A DNA stretch of 64,000 nucleotides from positions 3,989,001 to 4,053,000 of the forward strand of contig CAKAKS010000032.1 in NCBI GenBank assembly GCA_916700875.1, given 5' to 3'. The position numbers were made by a program, and so were the translations under genes. The notes under the pieces were generated by a model. That model was not told the origin of the DNA, did not search any database, and saw only the letters and a program-made list of their open reading frames with translations. Of the stretch, positions 55,901-64,000 are shown in pieces (position 1 is the first letter of the stretch; every line of letters starts with the position of its first letter). Source of the stretch: Sebastes aleutianus (Eukaryota; Chordata; Actinopteri; Perciformes; Sebastidae).

Positions 55901-56177
55901 CTTCTCCCAGTTTGAATAAAAATTATATGTTTTTGATCTTCTGGCTTTTGATATTTGTGTTTTGAGCTAATTTAGCTAATCGATGGCATGAACCGCTCTA
56001 AACTTCTCCAGTTAGTCACTGTCAATGAGCAGTGAAAAGATGTGTCCTGATGATGAACTGATGTTGGAACTGTTCTGAGTCCAGTTTGAATCACTGAATT
56101 GTTGTTTCATGACATCTTTTTATTTTGTGTCTGGTGTCTTTTATCTCTCTCTATTTTATCTTCTATCATCTCTCCAG

Positions 56178-56257
56178 ACTCTGTCAGGCTGGTGAATGGG
56201 ACTAGTCTGTGCTCAGGCAGACTGGAGGTGAAGTCTAACCAGTGGTGGTCCTTGGTG
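56178..56257 (+). pseudogene. Truncated SRCR exon
   Basis: After TCTCTCCAG the text DSVRLVNGTSLCSGRLEV begins an SRCR domain, but it runs directly into intron-like sequence resembling that before exon 3. Most of the domain was deleted. Confidence 0.7.
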
Positions 56258-56322
56258 GTTCATTTCTGTTCTAATGAAACTCACTTTATTATTTTACTGA
56301 TGACTCTCTTGTTTCTGTTCAG

Positions 56323-56611
56323 AGCCTATCAGGATGGTGGGAGGAGACAGTCGCTGTGCAGGAACAGTTTCAGGAGCTGAAACATCAGGGAGACTGGAGA
56401 CCAGTGACTGACCGTTACTGGACCCTGGAGGAAGCAGCTATTGCCTGCAGGCAGTTGGACTGTGGCTCTGCTGTTTCTGTAGGACAGATAGGGGAGTTCT
56501 TACCCAGATCTGTGTGGTGGATCTGGTTTGACTGTGTTCGGTCTGGAGCTTTTCTGAGGGAGTGTGCAGCATCATATTCCTCGCCAAACATCCTGAATCT
56601 CACCTGCTCAG
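56323..56611 (+). pseudogene. Duplicated SRCR exon with a four-base insertion
   Basis: The exon is a close copy of 54491-54775. Between GCAGGAACAG and GAGCTGAAACATCAGG it has four extra bases, which shift the frame. Its own splice sites (CTGTTCAG and CTCAG|GTAAGC) are intact. Confidence 0.8.
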
Positions 56612-56747
56612 GTAAGCCCATCAGTGACATCATCTATGACAGTAATGTTTCCAGTATGTTCCTTCCTCCGTCACAGTGACAGTCGGTGGTTTCCATTGGA
56701 CTGAAGTGTAAAGTTATCCAGGACAATGACCTGTGTAGAGAAGTGTA

Positions 56748-57944
56748 CGGCAAGCCGTTTAAACATTTAATAGCTCAGCTTGACTATCCAGAATTAACAT
56801 TAGAGATATCTACAATTACATTTTGACTAGTCAGAATTCTTATTCCAGATATCTATAATGTCATTGTGACTAGTCAAAACGACAGTTAGAGATATCTGTA
56901 ATTCAGTTCTGACTATCCTAAATAACAGTGACAGATATCTCAAACCTCATTATGACTAGTCAGAGTTGTTGTCATGATGTTGCTCATCAAGGCTTCCCAT
57001 TGGATATCGGCCCAACAAAGCATCTGAACAGTGTTAGCAGAAGCTTTTGCTAACTTGGATAGTTCGATAAAGTTGGAAAGATATTGACAGATTCAAACTT
57101 CGTGGATCAATAACTCATAAGAGAAACATAGTTAAAACACCAACGAGGGCTCTTTCTAACCGTAGTAAGGTATACAACAAGCTACAACCTCATTTTAATC
57201 ACAACAAGCCGTCCTCCGAGCTGGACACGTAACATCGGTCTCTATGTGCAGCCGGCTGTGAGACGAGTGGTCGGGGACCGCTGTGGATCAGATAGTTAGA
57301 AAATGACATGAAATAGAAAGAGCTCATCATCAAGGAATCTGTGGCCAATGAGAGCTTTGTTCGCTAGAGAGTTGTGGTAGAAATTTACAGCGTATTGTAG
57401 ATTTATTGGCTCCAGACACACTTTATAAACCCATACGGCTGCAGTGCAGCGCAATAGTAGGTTTGAGTAGCGTCAACCCCCCCTCCCCCTTCTGACATAA
57501 TTACAGACATCTGTAACATAATTTCACGTCGTCACAACTCTAATTCTAGATGTCTGTAATTATATTTTGACCATCCCTAACTCTAGTTAGAGATATATAC
57601 AACGTAATTCTGACTAGTCAACATTTCATTTTAGATATCTGAAAAGGACAATGTAGATATCTACAGTTGAGGGGAATTAAATATACTGTATCTCTAACTG
57701 GAGTTATGAGTAGTCAGAATAAAATTGTAGATATCTGAAACTGGAATTACGACTAGTCATAATTCAGTTGTGGATATCCGTAATGAGAAGTCCCATACAC
57801 ATGAATGGCAAAAGTAGTTTGAATCGTACTAGTCAAAATGTAATTACAGATATCTAGAATTAGAGTTATGACTAGGCAAAACAACGTTGCAGATATCTCT
57901 AATAAATCTCCTGTCTAGCTGTTAAATGTTAAAACAGCTTGCCA
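56748..57944. mobile_element. TA-flanked DNA element full of ATATCT/GACTAGTC palindromes
   Basis: The left end CGGCAAGCCGTTTAAACATT mirrors the right end AATGTTAAAACAGCTTGCCA, with TA on both sides. The subterminal zones 56780-56965 and 57500-57910 are imperfect repeats of AGATATCT and GACTAGTC words. The core 57000-57490 is different, non-coding sequence. Confidence 0.75.
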
Positions 57945-58093
57945 TAGAAGTGGTCTTGTTTCTGAAAACTTCAAAGTTTCCACAGACTGCTGAGCTTCAC
58001 CTGACAGGACACACCTGTCTGTCTGTAGGCCTTTCCCATTTCCCAGTTTGTACGTCCTCGATTCCTTTCTTCGCCTCCTCTCCTCGCGTCATA

Positions 58094-60312
58094 GGGTGCG
58101 TGCCAAAGCTCTTAATTTTCGTTTCCTCGCTCCTCGATCCTCGCTTGAACCGGAAGTTGTTCTGGTGCGCCATCTTGAAGACCGTCCCAAAGCCCTTATT
58201 TGTGCATCGAGGAGCGAGGAGCGAGGATCGAGGATCGAGGAGGCTTGCCGGAGGAGATATGAGCGAGGATACACCAGTGTATCCTCCACGGAAGTCTTTT
58301 ACCGACCGACACGCCCCCTTATTGGATATCAGTTACTGATTGGACGCTGCTGCTGATCAGACTGATCTGATAACTTTACCTCTCAACATCACTTGAGTTT
58401 TATACCAGAGTGAAAACAGATCACATATTAAACGTTTTATAGTTTAGTTGTCTTCTGATTCTCTATCTAGTTAAAATCTGTGTTAATTGAAGCTCTGAAC
58501 AGCAGCAGAAGGACCTGCTGTAGATCTGCTTCACACACCGTCAGTGAAGCAGCCTGACACTGAGAGGGGTCTATAACAGCTAGCGATTGCAAGATGAAGC
58601 CTCATGAAGCTTTGAAGCTTTCCAGGAAATTGGTTCGGAAAAGGGTTCATTGCTCGAGGCTTCATGTGCTCACGAAACCACCTTGTGGTCAAAGAGTGTA
58701 AAACAGGCAGATATGATCTTAACCATGTGATAAGATAAGATAAGATATTCCTTTATTAGTCCTGCAGTGGGGACATTTGCAGTGTACAGCAGCAAAGGGG
58801 ATAGTGCAAAAAACAAGATGCATCAGCTAACACAGTAAAAAAAGAGCTAAACACAGTGTAACAAAATATGAACCAAGTATAAAGATAGGAAGTATAAAAA
58901 TAGGAGCAGTATATACAGTATTGACAATAAACAGACTATTAACAAAATTGCACAAGTGGAAAATGATATTGCACAGTGAGAATTAAATGAAAATCCACCT
59001 GAAAATATCAGGTTATTGTCAGTTTGTTGGTTTTTGGTGTGTAAGTGTAAGTGCTCTACTGGGAGCAGTGCTGGTTGTGGTCTACTGGGAACACAGATCT
59101 GTGATATACTGTATTTTGCGTCAGTAAAGGCTGTTGGGAATGACTATAAACAATGAAAAAAAATCTATTACCATCTAATCAATTTATATCTATATCATAT
59201 ATAATAAAATGTCTATTTAGTAAGTATATTATGAGTATATAAGATACATGTATAATAAACTGTAATTTTTTGGGAGTAATGCATCTTATGTGTGTAAACC
59301 AATCCTTTGGTCAATAATTGCATTGTAGTGTAGTGTAATATAATATAATAATTGCAGGAGGGGTAATATTAGTGTTCTGTGTCACTTCTGGAAAGTGGCA
59401 TTGGTTGAACCAGTGAAGATCTGAACCACTTCATGAACCAGTTACGTGGTATGGCCGGGCAGCGAGGCTTCGGATGTCATCAATGACATCATTGGTCTAA
59501 AACGATACAAGCCTCGATACGCGCATCGCGGAGAACTTCCTGGATTACTCGACACACGCTCCGAAGCCTCGACACAGCACGTAACATCACTAATAACAGC
59601 TGACAAACGGGTCTAAAATAACTTTCTTCATTTATTAGAATGATTTGTCTTTTAATGATCTGTTATTTCCCCCGTTAACTTTTATTAATGATACTATTAA
59701 AGTCAGAGAGAGAAGGAGAGTCTGTCTGTCAGCAACAAACACCTTTTACATCATTTATCCTCATTTCCATTCAGTCACATGTGGCTGATAATTCCTGAAC
59801 GTCGGGTTTGATATGAGTTACATCATTTACATTTTCCCTTTAGCCTAATAAATAATGTCCAGTGTTCAAAAGACACCATAATCATATTCTGAGTTATTAA
59901 ATAATTAACTCACAATCAGATTATCAATAACTACAGACGCTAATAATGAATAAATAATATAAAGTTATTGTGCCAATAGAGATGGTTCCTGGTCCTCTAA
60001 GCATGACTCAGTCCACAGTAGAAATACAGACTGCAGCTTGCACTTGTCTTTATTAGTATTAGTACAGTTCAGACATAAACAGCTGTTAAAGCTGTGATCA
60101 GCTGCTGCTGTCATCAGAAACGGACGTCGCTTCACGTGACGCTTCAGAGGAAACAACCGTCTCATGTCTCTTAAATCGTATTTCCTCGTTTCCTCTCTCC
60201 TCGCATGGTTTCCTTGCGTCTCTCCATGCTTCCCTGGTGGGAGGGACTAAGACGCAAGGAAAAGACGCAAGTGAAGGAAACAGGGATGCAATTAAGAGCT
60301 TTGGGATGCAGC
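58094..60312. mobile_element. Possible composite DNA element with inverted ends
   Basis: GGTGCGTGCCAAAGCTCTTA on the left mirrors TAAGAGCTTTGGGATGCAGC on the right. TCCTCG-rich pyrimidine stretches adjoin both. The distance (2.2 kb) and other repeats inside suggest nested insertions. The pairing could also be two separate related elements. Confidence 0.4.
58730..59010 (-). repeat. Retroelement 3' end (minus strand)
   Basis: GATAAGATAAGATATTCC, then TTTATTAGTCC and GCAGTGTACAGCAGCAAAGG, are a common fish repeat read backwards. Units of GATAA form its tail. Confidence 0.55.
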
Positions 60313-60600
60313 TTTAGTCCCGCCCACGAGAGATGGAAGCTGAAGAGGCGAGGAAGAGATGCAAATTCTTCATGACCATGTCAGACAATATATTTCCTCT
60401 ATATCTGAATGTAAAAACAAAAAAGCTGTTAAAACATATAAACCACTGTAAGCTTTAAAAGATATTTATCTAACTTTGATTTGTTTAATCTTTTTTATTA
60501 CAACCTTTAGTCCCCCTGGCTTGTTTGTAATTGTAGACTCCAGTTATATACACAAGTGTTTTTAACTTGATAACTGCCTCAATAAAGTTGTTAAAAAACA
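59011..60600. other. Repeat-rich spacer without recognised gene
   Basis: Words such as GAAGCCTCGACACAGCACG (about 59565) and GAGGCTTCATGTGCTC (58655) appear on opposite strands, hinting at another inverted-end element from about 58590 to 59590. No coding frame was supported. Confidence 0.4.
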
Positions 60601-61059
60601 CATGTGCCGAGAAGACTTATGCAAAGTATACACAGATGTAGCGTCGCTTATAGCTCTTTCGGCAAGCCTCCACGCTCCTCCAGATGCAGTTTAGGAATTG
60701 GGATGTCCTTAAAGATGGAGCGCTGAGATCAATTTCCAGATCACAAGCCGGAGCATCGAGGATCGAGGAGACAAGGAGGCACAAAATCAGGTCCATTTTG
60801 TTAAACGGAGGGTCAACAAAACATAGAAAAACATGTAAACGGAAACGGTGGTGCATTGAACACTCTGTTGTGCTACGCAAATGCAGTGCCTTTATAATAC
60901 GACAGGGTTTGTGCACGTTGCTGCAAATTGGGTAACACCTCTGACACACCCACCATTTTGAGGAAACACGCCGTTCAACCCAGAGAACATAGCAAACCAG
61001 TGCACACTGTTTTCAGACTGAACGTGCCCCTTGAGATGGTAAATCTACAATCAAGAATG
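60601..61059. other. Spacer before the BEL/Pao element, repeat remnants
   Basis: CATCGAGGATCGAGGAGAC recalls the CGAGG-rich repeat at 58200. A block from ACACCTCTGACACACCC to about 61050 looks like another dispersed repeat. No LTR could be recognised before the gag region. Confidence 0.4.
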
Positions 61060-62359
61060 AAGATACAGGTAAACAGCAATACTGTTATTCATTCAATGAG
61101 CCACATCCTCAACAGATTCACAATCCACAACCTAATGCCAGTGACATCACAGCCACTGAGCTTGCAAGGTTTCTAGCAAAGAGCCAGCTGGTAACAGAAG
61201 TACTTACAAAGTTTGATGACAAACCTGAAAATTATCTCAGCTGGAAGTCCACCTTTAAGAGCACCATAGCAGAACTGGGTCTCACACCCTGTGAAGAAGT
61301 GAGCCTGCTTATTAAGTGGCTTGGCCCAGAGTCAGCAGAATATGCTCGGAGAATTAAAGGAGTCAAACAAAAGGATTAAACAACCGTCAGCCAACAATTG
61401 GGTTGGGAATGATCTGGTCCCGACTAGAAGAATGTTATGGTTCTCCCGAGGTAAGAGAGAGGTCACTGTTCATGAAATTTGAACATTTTCCAAAATTGAG
61501 CAGCAAAGATCATGTCAAGCTCCGTGAACTGGGAGATTTGCTGCTTGAAGTGTAGACTGCAATGCTAGATGGGTACTTCCCAGGTTTAAGCTACCTGGAC
61601 ACATCCAGAGGAATAGCCCCAATTGTGGAAAAGCTTTCTTTCCCCCTACAAGACAAGTGGACAATGGTTGGGTCAAAATTCAAAGAAGACAATAAAGTAA
61701 CATTTCCACCATTTTGGTTCTTTTCTGGGTTTGTGAGGAAGGAAGCCAAAGCAAGGAATGATCCAAGTTTCTTAACTGCTTCTCACTACTCTTCCACCCA
61801 GAAGAAAGAAGGACCCTCACGCTTTTTCAGTTCAAAGCAGTCAGTCATGGTGCACAAGACCGGTGTTTTTACAAAGGCAGAAAAGTCAGTGGAGGATCTG
61901 GGTAAGATGTGCCCCATGCATCACAAGCATCCACTGAGAAAATGCAAGGGCTTCAGATACATGCTTCTAGAGGACAGAAAGAAGTTCATTAGAGAAAATA
62001 ACATCTGCTACCGCTGTCTCGCATCCTCTACTCACCAGGCAAAAAACTGTGAGATTGCAATCAAGTGCCTTGAATGCGGGAGTGAGAGGCATTTATCCGC
62101 TCTTCATCCAGGTCCGCCAGCACAGTCCGCCACCACTTCCTGCCCTCCTAAAGAGCATGGCGGGGAGGAAGAAGACAAAGAAAAGTCAGACGTGACAACA
62201 ATGTGCACAAAAGTTTGTGGAGGCAGCTTATCAGGAAAATCATGCTCTAAGGTTTGCCTTGTCAAGGTTTTCCCTCAGGACCAACGACATAACACCAAGA
62301 AGATGTATGCAATCTTGGACGAACAAAGCAATGTTTCACTCGTGAGAGCCGAGTTTTTT
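61060..62359 (+). pseudogene. BEL/Pao gag and protease region
   Basis: The first part (to a stop at 61377-61379) includes FDDKPENYLSWKSTF, a Pao-type gag signature. A frame change and a TAG at 61553-61555 follow. From 61562 the frame is open to the SINE, with NNICYRCLASSTHQAKNC and KCLECGSERH zinc-knuckle-like clusters. YAILDEQSNVSLV then marks the aspartic-protease region. Gag packages element RNA and the protease would process the polyprotein. The stops make this copy inactive. Confidence 0.8.
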
Positions 62360-62563
62360 TTTTTTTTTTAAATTATTATTTTGGGGGCATTTTTTAAGCG
62401 TTTTATTGATAGGACAGTGGATAGAGTCTTGGAAAGGGGGAGAGAGAGAGATGACATGCGGAAAGGTCCACAGGCCGGATTCGAACCCCGGTCCACCGCT
62501 GCCAGGACTGAGCCTTGGCCACACATGGGCGCCCGCTCTACCGACTGAGCTAGCCAGGCGCCC
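62360..62563 (-). mobile_element. tRNA-derived SINE inserted in the BEL/Pao element
   Basis: Read on the minus strand it begins GGGCGCCTGGCTAGCTCAGT and contains a box A (TAGCTCAGTCGGTAGAGC) and a box B (GGTTCGAATCC), so its head derives from a tRNA. It ends in an A-rich tail, seen as the T run at 62360. The 16-base duplications GAGAGCCGAGTTTTTT at 62344-62359 and 62564-62579 flank it exactly. Confidence 0.93.
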
Positions 62564-64000
62564 GAGAGCCGAGTTTTTTGACATGTTTAATGTCGACAAC
62601 ACACCTGAGCCATATACTCTGAAGACCTGTGCTGGGGTAATGGAAACACCAGGCAGAAGAGCACACGGCTTCATTGTGGAATCCATTGATGAGAAAATTT
62701 GTCTCTCTCTTCCCACACTCATTGAGTGCAGTTCTATTCCATGTAACCGTACTCCTGAAGCTGCTTGGCATCACCAACATCTGAGGCCGATAGCTAAACA
62801 GATACCACCGCTGGACCCAGATGCAGAAATCCTCCTTCTGATCGGACGTGATCTACTGTTCACAAGGTGAGGCAGCAGTACAATGGGAAACACAATGACC
62901 CATATGCACAGAAACTGGACATGGGCTGGGTCATTTTAGGTGATGTGTGTCTTGGCAACACTCATACGCCAACACAAGTTAGACAATGGACGCCCCGGCC
63001 TTTTTCCTCCATGTGACAGTCACATTAGTGTGAAGGAGAAATTCGGCATCAAGAACATTCCAACGGCCATTTCCCCACAGCTGAATGTCTCAGCTCTAGC
63101 CACAGAGTCATGTTTGGAGAAACTAGGCGAGACCGCCTTCTGCCGCACTGACAGGGATAACCAGCTAGCTCCATCGGTTGAAGATATGATGTTCTTGCAG
63201 AAGATGGAGGAAAGCTTCAAAGAAAACACTAACAGCTGGGTCGCCCCACTGCCATTTTGCGTACCCATACGTCTTCTCCCAAGTAATAGAGACTATGCCT
63301 TCAGGAGGTTTCTGTCTCAGGCGCATGTTGGACAAGAAAGGAGACATGAGAGCTCAATTTCTCGAGTTTATGCAGAAGCTGCTGCATAATGACCATGCAG
63401 AGCTGGCCCCACCGATCGAGGAAGGAAAGGAAAGATGGTACATTCCAATGTTCGGGGTCTACCACCCACAGAAACCTTGGCAGATACGCGTGGTATTTGA
63501 CTCAAGTGCTCAGTTCGATGGAGTTTCCCTTAACAACGTACTACTTGCAGGACCAGACCTTAATAAACAGTCTTTTAGGGGTCCTCCTACATTTCCGAAA
63601 GGAACCTGTCACCATCACAGCTGACATTCAACAAATGTTTTATTGTTTTGTTGTTGAAGAGGAAGACAGAGACATCTTGCGATTTCTGTGGTACACAGAC
63701 AATGACCTCAGCAAGGATGTGGTTGACTACCGCATGAGAGTACATGTCTTTGGTAGCCGACCCTCTCCAGCTGTGGCAATCTTCAGATTGCGAAAGGCAA
63801 CAAAGGAAACAGAAGGGCAGTATGGCAGTGATGCAATGCACTTCATAGAAAGGGATTTCTATGTTGATGATGCCCTGAAGTCCTTTCCGACTGAAGCCGA
63901 AGCTATTGATGTTCTGAGAAGAGCTCAAAAAATGCTTGCTCAATCCAACATCCGTCTCCACAAGATTGCATCCAACAGACCGGAAGTGATGAATGCTTTC
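62564..64000 (+). pseudogene. BEL/Pao pol region, reverse transcriptase part
   Basis: The protease-to-RT linker resumes directly after the SINE. Open pieces lie in changing frames: 62564-62868 (ending IGRDLLFTR), about 62860-63017, 62940-63320, 63295-63590, and 63590 to the edge. The RT pieces include ERWYIPMFGVYHPQKPWQ and RVVFDSSAQFDGVSLNN. The YVDD box is in DFYVDDALKSF at about 63860. At least three frameshifts interrupt the region, so no working enzyme is encoded. Confidence 0.8.

Larger units (their letters stand above)
53234..56611 (+). pseudogene. SRCR-domain (scavenger-receptor-like) gene, partly decayed or incomplete
   Basis: Exon 1 (53234-53276) encodes a signal peptide, MDHLLVLLLLLWSS. 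Exon 2 (54354-54386) encodes a short linker. Exon 3 (54491-54775) encodes one complete SRCR domain. All junctions are phase 1. Two further SRCR pieces follow: a truncated one at 56178-56257 and a near-copy of exon 3 at 56323-56611 that is 289 rather than 285 bases long and therefore out of frame. SRCR proteins such as DMBT1 and the CD163 group are secreted or membrane receptors in innate immunity. With only one intact domain and no membrane segment or stop seen, the gene may be dying, or it may skip the damaged exons and continue beyond what I can recognise. No symbol is assigned. Confidence 0.6.
61060..64000 (+). mobile_element. BEL/Pao LTR retrotransposon, decayed, runs off the right edge
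   Basis: Gag-, zinc-knuckle-, protease- and reverse-transcriptase-like segments occur in the order of BEL/Pao elements, all on the plus strand. Several frame changes and stops interrupt them. No 5' LTR was found, and integrase and the 3' LTR would lie beyond the window. A SINE is inserted at 62360-62563. Confidence 0.85.

Noticed and set aside
62470..62563. Functional tRNA gene on the minus strand
   Set aside because: Boxes A and B are present, but the unit continues into a SINE body with an A-rich tail and target duplication, so it is a SINE head.

Overview
The window looks like teleost fish nuclear DNA. Genes are split by introns with GT-AG borders, CA and GATA microsatellites are frequent, and the intervening DNA is packed with repeat types typical of fish: TTAA-flanked and hAT-like MITEs, LINE fragments, a tRNA-derived SINE, PIF/Harbinger and BEL/Pao elements. 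All family assignments come from reading translations and motifs by eye; no database search was run.

Region 1 (1-29062) holds one complete host gene on the + strand, a class 5 P4-ATPase lipid flippase of the ATP10 group, most like ATP10D. I could place 21 coding exons (1370-28828). Their phases all agree and they sum to 4083 bases (1360 residues plus stop). The catalytic landmarks of a P4-ATPase are present in order: PISL, DGET, DKTGT, KGAD, TGD and GDGAND. The introns hold many mobile elements, several with readable terminal inverted repeats and target duplications.

Region 2 (29063-41100) has no intact host gene. It holds an L2-like LINE with a long open reverse transcriptase frame (31986-33425), a broken gene of an unrecognised, probably transposon-derived family (34406-35089), a 268-base MITE with 48-base ends, a decayed second LINE (37745-39080), a 298-base fold-back with 108-base arms (39487-39784), and two segments that recur at 47-48 kb, one direct and one inverted.

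Region 3 (41100-52000) holds three coding loci. The first encodes a coiled-coil protein with ten 28-residue tandem repeats and one nonsense codon; its 256-base intron consists of a hAT-like MITE whose ends supply the splice dinucleotides. The second is an intact 611-codon hAT/ZBED-type transposase inside matching terminal repeats. The third is a PIF/Harbinger element with a two-exon, apparently intact nuclease gene and a convergent, frameshifted Myb/SANT-like partner.

Region 4 (52000-64000) begins with an AT-rich stretch. Then come the signal-peptide exon and SRCR-domain exons of a scavenger-receptor-like gene (53234-56611), whose later SRCR exons are truncated or frameshifted. It continues with palindrome-rich DNA elements and ends in a decayed BEL/Pao retrotransposon that runs off the right edge and is split by a tRNA-derived SINE with a clean 16-base target duplication. 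The best candidates for something undescribed are the transposon-made intron in the coiled-coil locus, the long fold-back with its flanking duplications, and the two element families that still carry open transposase genes.
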